Assembly (NCBI RefSeq): GCF_001042985.1
Contig: NZ_JYKY01000021.1
Coordinates: 1-64,000, forward strand
Length of the DNA: 64,000 nucleotides
From: Pseudomonas lundensis
GTDB taxonomy: Bacteria; Pseudomonadota; Gammaproteobacteria; Pseudomonadales; Pseudomonadaceae
Reading direction: 5' to 3'
Shown: piece by piece, positions 27,391 through 40,247 of the stretch
Layout: every line of letters starts with the position of its first letter
How positions within the stretch are numbered: the stretch's first letter is position 1
The notes under the pieces: generated by a model
What the model was told of the DNA's origin: nothing
Seen by the model: the letters and a program-made list of their open reading frames with translations, nothing else
The model's database searches: none
Position numbers and translations under genes: made by a program

Positions 27391-29073
27391 TTAAGCGGTC
27401 TGATTCTTGGCTGAAACGACCATTTTCTTGGCATGCGCCAAAGACTCTTTAGTCAGGTCGATGCCGCCCAGCATGCGCGCTACCTCTTCCACACGTTCTT
27501 TTTGGCTCAGTTTGGATACTGCTGTGCGGGTAGCCTCGCTGTCCCGAACTTTGTGCACGAACAGGTGCTGGTGGCACTGCGCAGCGACTTGAGGCAAGTG
27601 TGTAACGGTCAATACCTGGCCGCGATCGCCGAGGCGGCGTAGCAGTTGACCCACGATCTCTGCTGTTGGACCGCCGATACCGACGTCTACCTCGTCGAAT
27701 ACCAGTGTCGGAACGCGCGAGGTTTGTGCGGTGATCACCTGAATCGCCAAACTGATACGTGACAGCTCACCACCGGACGCTACTTTAGCCAGTGCTTTGA
27801 GCGGCTGTCCGGGGTTGGCGCTGACCAGCAGTTCGACGTGTTCCAGGCCGAAAGGCTGTGGGTCGGAGCTGTTTTGCGGTTTTAACTCAATGACGAAACG
27901 GCCTCCCGGCATGCCAAGGCGCTGAATTTCTTCTTCTACAGCGCTGCCCAGACGCGTAGCGGCCTGAGTGCGAATGTTGCTGAGCTCGCGCGCGCACTCT
28001 TGATAATGACGTGCAAACGCTGTCAGCTCGTTGGCCAGCCTTTCGATGGATTCATCATTGGCGTTCAGCGTTTCAAGCTCATCCATCAATTTTTGTTGCA
28101 GGGCATAGACCTCGGTAGGCTGAACGCGATGTTTGCGTGCCATGGTGTAGATCGAGTCGAGACGCTCCTCCAGGTACTGCAGGCGCCGCGGGTCAGCATC
28201 GAAATGATCGAGAAAACGATTGAGCTCACCGACCGCTTCTTCAACCTGTATCTGGGCGCTGGCAAGCAAATCCGAGGCTTCATTCAGTGCGCTGGTGTTG
28301 TTATTGACGCTGGCCAAACGATTAAGGCTGCCAGTCAGGGTGTTGAGCACGTTGCCTGCGTCGCTTTCACTGCATTGCTCAACCACTTGGCGGCAAATTG
28401 AAAGTAACGCTTCAGCATTGGTGAGGCTTTTGTGTTCCTGCTCCAGTTCTTCCAGTTCGTTTTCAGCAAGCGCCAGGTTGTCCAGTTCTTCGAGTTGATA
28501 GCTCAATAACTGATGGCGAGCTTGCTGTTCATCCCCGGAATTGGAGAGGTGCTCGAATTCTTGTTTGGTTTGGCGCCAGCGTTGTGCCGCCAGCTGGACT
28601 TGCCGCGCCAGGTCGGTGGCGCCGGCATATTCATCCAGCAGTCGGCGGTGCGTTTCGGGCTTTAGCAGCGACTGGTGTTCGTGCTGGCTATGAATGTCGA
28701 TCAACAACTCGCCAAGGGCTTTGAGATCGCCTTGGGGGCAAGGTGTGCCGTTGATATAGCCGCGAGAACGACCTTCGCTGGTAATGACGCGGCGCAGAAT
28801 GCAGGGCCCGTCGTTCTCAAGATCCCGTTCGGCCAGCCATGCCTGGGCTTCTGGAATTGCCTGCAGGTCGAAGGTGGCGAGAATGTCTGCCTTGTCGGCA
28901 CCAGGACGTACAACGCCACTGTCCGCACGGTCGCCCAGCGTTAACCCCAGCGCATCGAGCATGATCGATTTACCGGCGCCGGTTTCGCCAGTGATTACAC
29001 TCATACCGCGATCGAGTTCCAGATCGAGATGTTCAACGATGGCGTAGTTGTGTACGGACAGGTGCACCAGCAT
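27391..29073 (-). CDS. recN: DNA repair protein RecN
   Basis: 560-aa SMC-like ATPase for double-strand break repair. Walker A GETGAGKS at residues 30-37, long coiled-coil arms in the middle, and the signature KVASGGELSRISLAI plus Walker B LVFDEVDVGIGG near the end. Length agrees with E. coli RecN (553). A LexA-type box stands 25 bp upstream, in keeping with SOS control. Confidence 0.97.
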   Translation of the reverse strand: MLVHLSVHNYAIVEHLDLELDRGMSVITGETGAGKSIMLDALGLTLGDRADSGVVRPGADKADILATFDLQAIPEAQAWLAERDLENDGPCILRRVITSEGRSRGYINGTPCPQGDLKALGELLIDIHSQHEHQSLLKPETHRRLLDEYAGATDLARQVQLAAQRWRQTKQEFEHLSNSGDEQQARHQLLSYQLEELDNLALAENELEELEQEHKSLTNAEALLSICRQVVEQCSESDAGNVLNTLTGSLNRLASVNNNTSALNEASDLLASAQIQVEEAVGELNRFLDHFDADPRRLQYLEERLDSIYTMARKHRVQPTEVYALQQKLMDELETLNANDESIERLANELTAFARHYQECARELSNIRTQAATRLGSAVEEEIQRLGMPGGRFVIELKPQNSSDPQPFGLEHVELLVSANPGQPLKALAKVASGGELSRISLAIQVITAQTSRVPTLVFDEVDVGIGGPTAEIVGQLLRRLGDRGQVLTVTHLPQVAAQCHQHLFVHKVRDSEATRTAVSKLSQKERVEEVARMLGGIDLTKESLAHAKKMVVSAKNQTA

Positions 29074-29097
29074 GGGGGCCGCTCCAAAACGTAATGT

Positions 29098-29113
29098 CTG
29101 GTTATTTATACAG
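29098..29113. promoter_or_regulatory. LexA (SOS) box of recN
   Basis: CTG-GTTATTTATA-CAG matches the CTG-N10-CAG gammaproteobacterial SOS box with an AT-rich centre. It lies 25 bp before the recN start codon. Confidence 0.8.
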
Positions 29114-29244
29114 TGTTTTTGAGCGGGCTGACAATGGGCAGTCTTAGTTCGATTTACACCCGAATTCCTGTTTTTTAGGTCGTTTTGTTTTTTGTGATCG
29201 AAAGCACCGGGTCGAGATAACTCATGTCTTCCGTTTTTTTGGCT

Positions 29245-29272
29245 CTTGAACCTGAGAATTGCGACCCCATAT
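29245..29272 (+). promoter_or_regulatory. Sigma-32 heat-shock promoter of grpE
   Basis: CTTGAA (29245-29250), 14 bases, then CCCCATAT (29265-29272): a near-perfect match to the RpoH consensus CTTGAAA-N11-16-CCCCATNT. It is 55 bp upstream of grpE. Confidence 0.9.
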
Positions 29273-29327
29273 ACCTTGGCACAAGCGCGAACTTGAATTC
29301 GCGGACAAAGTTTGAAAGGAGAAATCT

Positions 29328-29894
29328 ATGGCAGACGAACAGACTATGGATACGCAGAACCAAGACGCTAATCAGGCCGCCGATGCATCAAGCGAAGATC
29401 TGGTAGCCCGCGTGCAGGTGCTTGAAGAGCAACTGGCAGCCGCCAATGATCAGGCTCTGCGCGTAGCTGCCGATCTGCAGAACGTCCGCCGCCGTGCCGA
29501 GCAGGACGTTGAGAAAGCACACAAATTCGCTCTGGAAAAATTTGCAGGCGATCTGCTGCCAGTGATTGACAGCCTGGAGCGTGGTCTTGAGCTGTCGAGT
29601 CCTGATGACGAGAGCATTCGTCCGATGCGTGAAGGCATCGAACTGACGCTCAAAATGTTCCAGGACACCCTTAAGCGTTATCAGCTTGAAGCCATTGATC
29701 CGCACGGCGAACCGTTCAATGCCGAGCATCATCAGGCAATGGCGATGCAGGAAAGTGCTGACGTGGAGCCCAATAGCGTGCTCAAGGTGTTCCAGAAGGG
29801 TTATCAGCTCAATGGTCGCCTGCTGCGCCCGGCGATGGTCGTGGTAAGCAAAGCGCCAGCACCGGTTTCGCCTTCAATTGATGAGCAGGCTTGA
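29328..29894 (+). CDS. grpE: Nucleotide exchange factor GrpE
   Basis: 188-aa co-chaperone that releases ADP from DnaK. Long N-terminal coiled coil ([31 protein letters not shown]), then the beta-domain with the signature [55 protein letters not shown] precedes the ATG. First gene of the grpE-dnaK-dnaJ cluster. Confidence 0.97.
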   Translation: MADEQTMDTQNQDANQAADASSEDLVARVQVLEEQLAAANDQALRVAADLQNVRRRAEQDVEKAHKFALEKFAGDLLPVIDSLERGLELSSPDDESIRPMREGIELTLKMFQDTLKRYQLEAIDPHGEPFNAEHHQAMAMQESADVEPNSVLKVFQKGYQLNGRLLRPAMVVVSKAPAPVSPSIDEQA

Positions 29895-29917
29895 AATCGG
29901 TCGCAAGGCCCCCATTT
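29890..29917 (+). promoter_or_regulatory. Second sigma-32 promoter, in front of dnaK
   Basis: CTTGAAA (29890-29896), 13 bases, then CCCCATTT (29910-29917) matches the RpoH consensus exactly. The -35 overlaps the last codon and stop of grpE, so dnaK has its own heat-shock start. Confidence 0.88.
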
Positions 29918-29995
29918 AGAAGTCAAGCGTTTAAGTAATGCCGCAGTTGGTCATTACTGCTGCGGCAAAAAAATTCAAATTTAGGGAGAGTTAAC

Positions 29996-31912
29996 ATGGG
30001 CAGAATTATCGGTATTGACCTGGGCACCACCAACTCGTGTGTGTCGGTTCTGGAAAATGGCAAGGCAAAAGTTATTGAAAACGCAGAAGGCGCGCGCACT
30101 ACGCCGTCGATCATTGCGTACGCCAACGATGGCGAAATTCTGGTTGGCCAATCGGCCAAGCGTCAGGCAGTGACCAATCCGCATAACACCCTGTACGCGG
30201 TGAAGCGTTTGATCGGTCGTCGTTTTGACGAAGAAGTTGTACAAAAAGACATCCAGATGGTGCCTTACAAAATCGTCAAGGCAGACAATGGTGACGCTTG
30301 GGTTGAAGTGAACGGCCAGAAAATGGCACCGCCACAAATCTCGGCTGAAATTCTGAAAAAAATGAAGAAAACCGCCGAAGATTACCTCGGCGAGCCAGTG
30401 ACCGAAGCTGTTATTACAGTTCCGGCTTACTTCAACGACAGCCAGCGTCAGGCAACTAAAGACGCAGGTCGTATTGCCGGTCTGGACGTTAAGCGCATCA
30501 TCAACGAACCTACCGCGGCTGCTCTGGCTTACGGTATGGACAAAGCGAAGGGCGACCACACTGTCATCGTTTATGACTTGGGTGGTGGTACGTTCGACGT
30601 GTCGGTCATCGAAATTGCTGAAGTGGATGGCGAGCATCAGTTTGAAGTGTTGGCTACCAACGGTGATACGTTCCTGGGTGGTGAGGACTTCGACATCCGC
30701 CTGATCGACTACCTGGTTGACGAGTTCAAGAAAGAAAGCGGCATGAACCTTAAAGGTGATCCGCTGGCGATGCAGCGTCTGAAAGAAGCTGCTGAAAAAG
30801 CCAAAATCGAACTGTCTTCGAGCCAGTCGACTGACGTGAATCTGCCTTACATCACTGCAGATGCCACCGGTCCTAAACACTTGAACGTGAAGATCTCTCG
30901 CGCCAAGTTGGAATCGCTGGTTGAAGATCTGGTTCAGCGCACGATCGAACCTTGCCGTCTGGCGCTGAAAGATGCCGGTATTGATGTGGGTGCAATCAAC
31001 GACGTCATTCTGGTGGGTGGTCAGACCCGTATGCCGTTGGTGCAGAAGCTGGTAACCGAGTTCTTCGGCAAAGAAGCACGTAAAGACGTGAACCCGGACG
31101 AAGCGGTTGCCATGGGTGCTGCTATCCAGGGCGCGGTACTGGCTGGTGATGTTAAAGACGTGCTGTTGCTGGACGTAAGCCCGCTGACTTTGGGTATCGA
31201 AACCATGGGCGGTGTCATGACGCCTCTGATCGAGAAAAACACCACGATTCCTACCAAGAAATCGCAAGTGTTCTCGACAGCTGACGATAACCAGGGCGCA
31301 GTAACGATTCACGTGCTGCAAGGTGAGCGTAAGCAAGCGGCTCAGAACAAGTCGTTGGGCAAGTTCGACCTGGCTGACATTCCACCTGCTCCACGTGGCG
31401 TGCCTCAGATCGAAGTGACTTTCGACATCGATGCCAACGGTATCTTGAACGTAAGTGCGAAAGACAAGGCGACTGGCAAGTCTCAGTCCATCGTGATCAA
31501 GGCTAACTCGGGTCTGTCCGAGGAAGAGATTGCTCAGATGGTGCGTGATGCTGAAGTCAACGCTGAAGAAGATCGCAAGTTCGAAGAGCTGGCAGCTGCA
31601 CGTAACCAGGGTGATGCACTGGTGCACTCGACCCGTAAAATGGTCGCCGATGCGGGCGATAAAGTAACCGAGGAAGAGAAAGCTGCGATCGAAGCTGCTG
31701 TAGTGGCTCTGGAAGCTGCTGTTAAAGGCGACGACAAAGCGGCTATCGAAGCCAAGGTTGAAGAGCTGTCCAAGGTGTCGGCTCCGGTTGCTCAAAAGAT
31801 GTACGCTGAGCAAGCGAACCCTGCGGACGCAGCGTCCAAGCCAGCTGACTCGGCTGAAAAAGCGGATGACGTTGTCGACGCTGAGTTCGAAGAAGTTAAA
31901 GACAACAAGTAA
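29996..31912 (+). CDS. dnaK: Molecular chaperone DnaK (Hsp70)
   Basis: 638-aa ATP-driven chaperone. N-terminal [19 protein letters not shown] phosphate-binding loop, [16 protein letters not shown] near 194, the linker [16 protein letters not shown] near 385, substrate domain, and the variable acidic tail ending [15 protein letters not shown]. Standard length. AGGGAGA lies upstream of the ATG. Served by the sigma-32 promoter at the end of grpE. Confidence 0.98.
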   Translation: MGRIIGIDLGTTNSCVSVLENGKAKVIENAEGARTTPSIIAYANDGEILVGQSAKRQAVTNPHNTLYAVKRLIGRRFDEEVVQKDIQMVPYKIVKADNGDAWVEVNGQKMAPPQISAEILKKMKKTAEDYLGEPVTEAVITVPAYFNDSQRQATKDAGRIAGLDVKRIINEPTAAALAYGMDKAKGDHTVIVYDLGGGTFDVSVIEIAEVDGEHQFEVLATNGDTFLGGEDFDIRLIDYLVDEFKKESGMNLKGDPLAMQRLKEAAEKAKIELSSSQSTDVNLPYITADATGPKHLNVKISRAKLESLVEDLVQRTIEPCRLALKDAGIDVGAINDVILVGGQTRMPLVQKLVTEFFGKEARKDVNPDEAVAMGAAIQGAVLAGDVKDVLLLDVSPLTLGIETMGGVMTPLIEKNTTIPTKKSQVFSTADDNQGAVTIHVLQGERKQAAQNKSLGKFDLADIPPAPRGVPQIEVTFDIDANGILNVSAKDKATGKSQSIVIKANSGLSEEEIAQMVRDAEVNAEEDRKFEELAAARNQGDALVHSTRKMVADAGDKVTEEEKAAIEAAVVALEAAVKGDDKAAIEAKVEELSKVSAPVAQKMYAEQANPADAASKPADSAEKADDVVDAEFEEVKDNK

Positions 31913-32233
31913 TCAGCTTGTTTGTCGGCCGGTTGACCGTGTGTAAGCGGTGACTGGTAGGATGTCGCCGCGCGGGAGCTAGCTCCCGCGTTGGCGTGTC
32001 TGGAGTTGAAGAATTTTTACAGCATGCGACAAGGTCGGGTGCTGGCGGTCTGGCTCGAAACTTTCTTGTATTTCGGCCTGAAGTGACCGCTCCTGTCGGC
32101 CAATGCTTTGGCTGTTAATCAGAAACCAAAATCGTTGAAAAAGACGTGAGTCGAGACTGATCTCTATCGGGCTTGGCGGGTTTGGTGAGGCTCGGGAGGG
32201 TTTTGCCGAACGTCCTTGAGAGTGCAAAGAATT
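31913..32233. other. dnaK-dnaJ spacer with a 20-bp perfect palindrome
   Basis: CGCGGGAGCT-AGCTCCCGCG (31971-31990) is fully palindromic and resembles the GC-rich REP-type units of Pseudomonas. It probably stabilises or partly terminates the dnaK message. I see no gene and no further heat-shock promoter in the remaining 240 bp. Confidence 0.6.
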
Positions 32234-34175
<1,942 letters not shown>

Positions 34176-34186
34176 TTCCCCCCTGT

Positions 34187-34223
34187 AAAATCCGGCTGTT
34201 GCTGTACCAGTAGCCGGATTTTT
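34187..34223 (+). terminator. Intrinsic terminator of dapB
   Basis: AAAATCCGGCT pairs with AGCCGGATTTTT around a 14-nt loop, followed by T residues, just after the dapB stop. Confidence 0.85.
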
Positions 34224-34345
34224 AACCGCTAAGCGATTTCCTGTCGCATTCCCCTGCCTTTAAGGCTTTTTAGCGGTAGACCAAAAAAGCATTTTTCTGT
34301 AACCTACAGCTTTAGTGTGTCCACTAAAAGCGCGCAGATAATTCG

Positions 34346-34438
34346 ATGAAGAAGCGGGGTGACGTGTCCATACGTCACTCCGCTTTTTTACAACCTGCGA
34401 TCGCCCTTTCAGGCTTTATTTACGGGAGGTCTTCTTGA
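34346..34438 (+). CDS. Possible leader peptide of carA, 30 aa
   Basis: ATG at 34346 opens a 30-codon frame ([16 protein letters not shown]...) whose TGA (34436-34438) overlaps the TTG start of carA (34435-34437). Codons 3-14 lie inside the strong terminator hairpin. The overlap would couple translation of carA to that of the leader. The ribosome site is weak, so translation is uncertain. Confidence 0.45.
   Translation: MKKRGDVSIRHSAFLQPAIALSGFIYGRSS
34352..34389 (+). terminator. Strong intrinsic terminator in the carA leader (attenuator)
   Basis: AAGCGGG-GTGACGT (34352-34365) pairs with ACGTCAC-TCCGCTT (34372-34385), a continuous 14-bp stem with one G-T pair and a 6-nt loop, followed by six T. 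The dapB gene already has its own terminator 130 bp upstream. This one therefore sits on a transcript that starts between them and would stop it before carA. Confidence 0.85.
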
Positions 34439-35571
34439 CTAAGCAAGCCATACTCGCCCTTGCTGATGGCAGCATTTTTCGCGGCGAAGCCATTGGAGCC
34501 GACGGTCAAACCGTTGGTGAGGTCGTTTTTAACACCGCAATGACCGGCTATCAGGAAATCCTTACCGATCCTTCCTACGCTCAGCAAATCGTTACCCTGA
34601 CTTACCCGCATGTAGGCAATACCGGTACTACCCCGGAAGATGCCGAGTCTGATCGTGTCTGGTCCGCAGGTTTGGTTATTCGTGATCTGCCTTTGGTCGC
34701 GAGCAACTGGCGTAACACGATGTCGCTGTCCGATTACCTGAAAGCCAATAATGTTGTGGCGATTGCAGGCATTGATACCCGTCGCCTGACCCGTATCCTG
34801 CGCGAGAAAGGCTCGCAAAACGGCTGCATCATGGCGGGCGATAACATCTCGGATGAGGCAGCCATTGCAGCTGCGCGTGGTTTCCCGGGCCTGAAAGGCA
34901 TGGACCTGGCGAAAGTTGTCAGTACCGAAAAAACGTACGAGTGGCGCTCTAGTGTCTGGAACCTGGCGACCGACAGTCACCCGACTATCGACGCCTCCGA
35001 GCTGCCTTATCACGTTGTGGCATACGACTACGGCGTGAAGTGGAACATTTTGCGCATGTTGGTAGAACGCGGTTGCCGCGTAACCGTCGTGCCGGCTCAG
35101 ACCCCAGCCAGCGATGTACTGGCGTTGAATCCGGATGGCGTGTTCCTGTCCAACGGCCCAGGCGATCCAGAGCCTTGCGATTACGCAATCAAAGCCATCC
35201 AGCAAGTGCTGACAACCGAAATTCCAGTATTCGGCATCTGTCTTGGTCATCAACTGTTGGCGCTGGCCTCCGGTGCCAAGACGGTGAAGATGGGTCATGG
35301 CCACCATGGTGCTAACCACCCGGTGCAGGATCTGGACACGGGCGTTGTGATGATCACCAGTCAGAACCACGGTTTTGCAGTGGATGAAGCGACGTTGCCT
35401 GCCAACGTGCGTGCGATCCACAAGTCGCTGTTTGACGGCACGCTGCAGGGCATCGAGCTGACCGACAAGAGCGCATTCAGCTTCCAGGGCCACCCTGAAG
35501 CGAGCCCGGGCCCGAACGACGTAGCACCGCTGTTCGACCGTTTCATCAACGAGATGGCCAAGCGCCGCTAA
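34435..35571 (+). CDS. carA: Carbamoyl-phosphate synthase small subunit
   Basis: 378-aa glutaminase subunit feeding ammonia to CarB for arginine and pyrimidine synthesis. C-terminal class I amidotransferase with the nucleophile in [13 protein letters not shown] (about residue 265-277) and the catalytic H-E pair in [11 protein letters not shown]. It starts at TTG 34435, with GGGAGG just upstream (34423-34428). The unusual start and the upstream terminator suggest tight expression control. Confidence 0.97.
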   Translation: MTKQAILALADGSIFRGEAIGADGQTVGEVVFNTAMTGYQEILTDPSYAQQIVTLTYPHVGNTGTTPEDAESDRVWSAGLVIRDLPLVASNWRNTMSLSDYLKANNVVAIAGIDTRRLTRILREKGSQNGCIMAGDNISDEAAIAAARGFPGLKGMDLAKVVSTEKTYEWRSSVWNLATDSHPTIDASELPYHVVAYDYGVKWNILRMLVERGCRVTVVPAQTPASDVLALNPDGVFLSNGPGDPEPCDYAIKAIQQVLTTEIPVFGICLGHQLLALASGAKTVKMGHGHHGANHPVQDLDTGVVMITSQNHGFAVDEATLPANVRAIHKSLFDGTLQGIELTDKSAFSFQGHPEASPGPNDVAPLFDRFINEMAKRR

Positions 35572-35685
35572 TCCTTTTCCCAGATGAAGTCGTCCAAGGC
35601 GGCCCCGAATACCGGCGGCCCTTGGAGGCTTCAGGAAAAAGACTACCGGCTTGCCCACTGACCTGCGGATTTGAGTGACAAACCC

Positions 35686-38600
35686 ATGCCAAAACGTACA
35701 GACATAAAAAGCATTCTGATTCTCGGCGCTGGCCCGATTGTTATCGGCCAGGCGTGTGAGTTCGACTACTCCGGCGCTCAGGCCTGCAAGGCACTGCGTG
35801 AAGAGGGTTACCGAGTCATTCTGGTGAACTCCAACCCGGCCACCATCATGACCGACCCGGACATGGCCGATGCCACGTACATCGAGCCTATCAAGTGGCA
35901 AACGGTCGCCAAGATCATCGAAAAAGAACGTCCTGATGCCCTGTTGCCTACCATGGGTGGGCAGACGGCGCTGAACTGTGCATTGGACCTGGAGCGCGAA
36001 GGCGTTCTGGAGAAATTCAATGTAGAGATGATTGGTGCCAATGCGGACACCATCGACAAGGCTGAGGATCGTTCGCGTTTCGACAAGGCGATGAAGTCGA
36101 TCGGTCTTGATTGCCCGCGTTCTGGCATTGCTCACAGCATGGAGGAGGCTAACGCCGTTCTCGAGAAGCTTGGCTTCCCGTGCATCATTCGTCCGTCCTT
36201 CACCATGGGCGGCACGGGTGGTGGTATTGCTTATAACCGCGAAGAGTTTGAAGAGATCTGCTCCCGCGGCCTGGATCTATCTCCAACCAAAGAGCTGCTG
36301 ATCGACGAGTCGCTGATCGGCTGGAAAGAGTACGAGATGGAAGTTGTCCGCGATAAAAAGGACAACTGCATCATCGTCTGCTCGATCGAGAACTTCGACC
36401 CGATGGGTGTGCACACCGGTGACTCGATCACTGTTGCGCCTGCACAGACCCTGACGGACAAGGAATACCAGATCATGCGTAACGCCTCGCTGGCGGTACT
36501 GCGTGAGATCGGCGTCGAAACGGGCGGTTCCAACGTTCAGTTCGGTATTTGCCCGGATACTGGCCGCATGGTCGTCATCGAAATGAATCCGCGCGTGTCC
36601 CGTTCGTCCGCGCTGGCCTCCAAAGCCACGGGTTTCCCGATTGCGCGTATCGCTGCCAAGCTGGCGATTGGCTATACCCTTGATGAGCTGCAAAACGAAA
36701 TCACGGGTGGCAAGACGCCAGCCTCTTTCGAGCCTTCTATCGACTACGTCGTGACCAAAATGCCTCGCTTCGCCTTCGAGAAGTTCTCCAAGGCTGATGC
36801 ACGACTGACCACGCAAATGAAGTCTGTTGGCGAGGTTATGGCCATTGGCCGGACTTTCCAGGAGTCTCTGCAAAAGGCGTTGCGTGGCCTTGAAGTCGGT
36901 GTGTGCGGTCTGGATGAAAAACTGGACCTGAGCAACCCGGAAAGCATGGCCGTGCTCAAGCGCGAGCTGACAGTGCCGGGCGCTGAGCGCATCTGGTACG
37001 TAGCTGACGCATTCCGTGCAGGCATGACGGTCGAAGACATCTTTGGCATGAACATGATTGATCCTTGGTTCCTGGTGCAGATCGAAGACCTGATCAAGGA
37101 CGAAGAGAAAATTAAGACGCTGGGTCTTGCCAGCATCGACCGCGACATGATGTATCGCCTCAAGCGCAAGGGTTTTTCGGATCAGCGTCTGGCCAAGCTG
37201 CTGGGGGTTACCGAGAAAAACCTGCGTCGCCATCGCCACAAGCTGGAAGTGTTCCCGGTTTATAAGCGTGTTGATACCTGTGCAGCCGAGTTCGCCACCG
37301 ACACCGCCTACATGTACTCGACCTATGAGGAAGAGTGTGAAGCGAATCCTTCGGATCGCGACAAAATCATCATTCTGGGTGGCGGTCCGAACCGTATTGG
37401 TCAAGGTATCGAGTTTGACTACTGCTGCGTACACGCGGCTCTCGCGTTGCGTGCTGATGGTTACGAAACCATCATGGTCAACTGCAACCCGGAAACAGTT
37501 TCGACGGACTACGACACTTCGGATCGTCTGTATTTCGAGTCTGTCACTCTGGAAGACGTTCTGGAAATCGTACGGGTCGAGAAGCCAAAAGGTGTGATTG
37601 TTCAGTACGGCGGTCAGACGCCACTGAAGCTGGCGCGTGCACTTGAAGAAGCTGGCGTGCCGATCATTGGCACCAGCCCGGATGCAATCGACCGTGCTGA
37701 AGACCGTGAGCGCTTCCAGCAAATGGTCGAGCGTTTGAACCTGCGTCAGCCGCCAAACGCAACCGTGCGCAGTGAAGATGAAGCCATCCGCGCGGCCAGC
37801 AAAATCGGTTACCCGCTGGTGGTTCGTCCTTCCTACGTGCTGGGCGGCCGTGCGATGGAAATCGTGTACGAAGAGGAAGAACTCAAGCGCTACCTGCGTG
37901 ACGCGGTGAAGGTGTCTAACGACAGCCCGGTTCTGCTGGATCACTTCCTGAACTGTGCCATCGAGATGGATGTTGACGCGGTTTGTGACGGTACGGATGT
38001 CGTGATCGGCGCGATCATGCAGCACATTGAGCAGGCAGGCGTTCACTCGGGCGACTCCGCTTGCTCGTTGCCTCCTTACTCGCTGCCACTGCACATCCAG
38101 GACGAGATGCGCGAACAGGTCAAGAAGATGGCGCTGGAGTTGGGTGTTGTCGGCCTGATGAACGTTCAACTGGCACTGCAAGGGGAAGACATCTACGTAA
38201 TTGAAGTGAACCCGCGCGCTTCGCGCACCGTTCCTTTTGTCTCCAAGTGCATTGGTGTCTCACTGGCAATGATTGCTGCGCGCGTCATGGCAGGTAAAAC
38301 CCTGAAGGAAATCGGTTTCACCAAAGAAATCATTCCTAACTTCTACAGTGTGAAAGAAGCGGTGTTCCCGTTCGCCAAATTCCCGGGTGTTGACCCGATC
38401 CTTGGTCCTGAGATGAAGTCCACCGGTGAAGTGATGGGGGTAGGTGATACCTTCGGTGAGGCATTTGCGAAGGCTCAAATGGGCGCGAGCGAAGTATTGC
38501 CAACTGGCGGCACCGCCTTTATCAGTGTGCGTGATGACGACAAGCCTTTGGTGGCAGGTGTTGCGCGTGACCTGATCGCTTTGGGCTTCGAGGTGGTTTC

Positions 38601-38907
38601 CACAGCGGGCACGGCCAAGTTTATTGAAGCGGCAGGATTGAAGGTACGCCGTGTCAACAAGGTGACCGAAGGTCGCCCTCACGTTGTCGATATGATCAAA
38701 AATGACGAAGTCACGCTGATTATCAACACAACTGAAGGTCGTCAGTCGATTGCTGACTCTTATTCCATTCGTCGTAACGCCTTGCAGCACAAGATTTATT
38801 GCACCACGACCATTGCTGCTGGCGAAGCGATCTGTGAAGCGCTTAAATTCGGCCCTGAAAAAACCGTACGTCGCTTGCAGGATCTACACGCAGGATTGAA
38901 GGCATGA
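35686..38907 (+). CDS. carB: Carbamoyl-phosphate synthase large subunit
   Basis: 1073 aa, normal length. Two homologous ATP-grasp halves, each with a carbamoyl-phosphate synthase domain (first half [22 protein letters not shown], second half [19 protein letters not shown] near residue 560), and a C-terminal MGS-like allosteric domain (from about 935). Start at ATG 35686 (MPKRTDIK), though a TTG at 35671 is in frame. It overlaps greA by 4 bp. Confidence 0.98.
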   Translation: MPKRTDIKSILILGAGPIVIGQACEFDYSGAQACKALREEGYRVILVNSNPATIMTDPDMADATYIEPIKWQTVAKIIEKERPDALLPTMGGQTALNCALDLEREGVLEKFNVEMIGANADTIDKAEDRSRFDKAMKSIGLDCPRSGIAHSMEEANAVLEKLGFPCIIRPSFTMGGTGGGIAYNREEFEEICSRGLDLSPTKELLIDESLIGWKEYEMEVVRDKKDNCIIVCSIENFDPMGVHTGDSITVAPAQTLTDKEYQIMRNASLAVLREIGVETGGSNVQFGICPDTGRMVVIEMNPRVSRSSALASKATGFPIARIAAKLAIGYTLDELQNEITGGKTPASFEPSIDYVVTKMPRFAFEKFSKADARLTTQMKSVGEVMAIGRTFQESLQKALRGLEVGVCGLDEKLDLSNPESMAVLKRELTVPGAERIWYVADAFRAGMTVEDIFGMNMIDPWFLVQIEDLIKDEEKIKTLGLASIDRDMMYRLKRKGFSDQRLAKLLGVTEKNLRRHRHKLEVFPVYKRVDTCAAEFATDTAYMYSTYEEECEANPSDRDKIIILGGGPNRIGQGIEFDYCCVHAALALRADGYETIMVNCNPETVSTDYDTSDRLYFESVTLEDVLEIVRVEKPKGVIVQYGGQTPLKLARALEEAGVPIIGTSPDAIDRAEDRERFQQMVERLNLRQPPNATVRSEDEAIRAASKIGYPLVVRPSYVLGGRAMEIVYEEEELKRYLRDAVKVSNDSPVLLDHFLNCAIEMDVDAVCDGTDVVIGAIMQHIEQAGVHSGDSACSLPPYSLPLHIQDEMREQVKKMALELGVVGLMNVQLALQGEDIYVIEVNPRASRTVPFVSKCIGVSLAMIAARVMAGKTLKEIGFTKEIIPNFYSVKEAVFPFAKFPGVDPILGPEMKSTGEVMGVGDTFGEAFAKAQMGASEVLPTGGTAFISVRDDDKPLVAGVARDLIALGFEVVSTAGTAKFIEAAGLKVRRVNKVTEGRPHVVDMIKNDEVTLIINTTEGRQSIADSYSIRRNALQHKIYCTTTIAAGEAICEALKFGPEKTVRRLQDLHAGLKA

Positions 38908-39386
38908 GCATAACCAAATACCCAATGACGGTTCAGGGCGCCAAAGCCCTCGAAGAAGAGCATGCGCACCTGACGAAGGTTGTTCGGCCCAAGTTGAGCC
39001 AGGACATTGGCACGGCACGGGAGCTGGGTGACCTGAAGGAAAACGCTGAATATCATGCAGCTCGTGAACAGCAAGGCATGGTGGAAGCGCGCATTCGTGA
39101 TATCGAAGGCCGCATGCAGAACGCAGTCATTATCGATGTGACGACCATCCCCCATACCGGAAAGGTGATTTTCGGTACGACGGTAGAGATCGCTAACGTT
39201 GAAACTGATGAAAGCGTGACCTACCAGATCGTTGGTGAGGATGAGGCTGATTTCAAGCTCGGAAAAATCTCTGTCGGGTCCCCGCTTGCTCGTGCCTTGA
39301 TCGCCAAGGAAGAGGGCGATGTGGTGGCTGTGAAGACGCCAAGCGGTGTGATCGAGTACGAGATTGTTGAAGTTCGCCACATCTGA
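38904..39386 (+). CDS. greA: Transcription elongation factor GreA
   Basis: 160 aa; stimulates transcript cleavage by backtracked RNA polymerase. N-terminal coiled-coil with the tip acidic pair in [16 protein letters not shown] near residues 41-56 and a C-terminal FKBP-like domain ([21 protein letters not shown]). Overlaps carB (ATGA), so it shares that transcript. Confidence 0.97.
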   Translation: MSITKYPMTVQGAKALEEEHAHLTKVVRPKLSQDIGTARELGDLKENAEYHAAREQQGMVEARIRDIEGRMQNAVIIDVTTIPHTGKVIFGTTVEIANVETDESVTYQIVGEDEADFKLGKISVGSPLARALIAKEEGDVVAVKTPSGVIEYEIVEVRHI

Positions 39387-39819
39387 ACACAGGCGCCCGC
39401 TTCGAGCGGGCGCACTGGTTTGGCAGCTAACCCAGGTGTTGTGGGTTGGCGGTCTGTGGTTGATGCATTTAGGATTGATGCCGGTGCTGGCCCAAATCGG
39501 ACTGGCGCCGTTGTTGGTAGAAGAGATCGGCAATACGCTTGAAGTGCTGCTGGTCATATTTTCAGCCGTCTGCGTGTTTGTGCAGGCGCTGGTATTGGCC
39601 AGGACTGAGGGCGTTGAGAGTATTTGGCGCGACCTGCGTGGGCAGCTGTTGCTGATGGCGCTGGTCGGTTGTGCGTTGTATCTCGCAGGGCATTCATGGC
39701 TGACTGAAGCATTGCGCTGGCAGTCGTTTTTTTACTGGTTGGCTGGCTTTTCGGGTTTGATTCTGGTGCTTCAGCCTATTCCGGGTGAGAGTATCAGGGC
39801 GCGCTTTGCACGCCCTTGA
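39364..39819 (+). CDS. DUF4149 (TMEM205-like) membrane protein
   Basis: 151 aa with four hydrophobic segments ([76 protein letters not shown]). This is the pattern of the DUF4149/TMEM205 family found after greA in pseudomonads. Function unknown. The start is uncertain: TTG codons at 39364 and 39367 lie inside greA, and no ATG or GTG precedes the first helix. A GCGCCCGC/GCGGGCGC hairpin (39393-39413) falls within the first codons. Confidence 0.75.
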   Translation: MLKFATSEHRRPLRAGALVWQLTQVLWVGGLWLMHLGLMPVLAQIGLAPLLVEEIGNTLEVLLVIFSAVCVFVQALVLARTEGVESIWRDLRGQLLLMALVGCALYLAGHSWLTEALRWQSFFYWLAGFSGLILVLQPIPGESIRARFARP

Positions 39820-39831
39820 CCCTTGTCGACA

Positions 39832-40140
39832 TCACTTGAAGCGGTGGATGTTCGACAGTTGCTTGTTTACATTGACGTTCTTGCGGTACAGAAGCGCCAT
39901 TTTGCCAATCACCTGAACCAGTTCTGCTTTGCCGCTTTTGCAGAGTTCTGCAATGGCAACCAAGCGAGATTCGCGGTCCAGGATGTTGACTTTGATTTTA
40001 ATCAGCTCGTGATCGCCCAATGCGCGTTCGAGTTCGGTTAAAACACCTTCAGTCAAACCATTGTCAGCCACAGTCAATACTGGTTTCAGATGGTGGCCAA
40101 TGGATTTGTACTGTTTCTTCTGCTCTTGAGTGAGCGGCAT
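39832..40140 (-). CDS. yhbY: Ribosome assembly RNA-binding protein YhbY
   Basis: 102 aa, a CRM (CRS1/YhbY) domain protein that binds pre-50S particles. Family motif includes GLTEGVLTELERALGDHELIKIKV and the GxxG-like turn in CKSGKAELVQVIGKMALLYRK. Divergent from rlmE, a conserved gene pair. Confidence 0.95.
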   Translation of the reverse strand: MPLTQEQKKQYKSIGHHLKPVLTVADNGLTEGVLTELERALGDHELIKIKVNILDRESRLVAIAELCKSGKAELVQVIGKMALLYRKNVNVNKQLSNIHRFK

Positions 40141-40247
40141 AATCTGACCCCTGTGTCTGATCTTGTAAAAAGCGGCGGCCAGTTTACCCGAGCGAGTCCC
40201 AGACCGCCCAGTTAATCACGACCCGTTTATATTTTTTGAGGTGGCCC

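Noticed and set aside
31979-32227. 82-aa minus-strand ORF in the dnaK-dnaJ spacer
   Set aside because: No ribosome site, and it overlaps the dnaJ start region; the spacer is better explained as untranslated.
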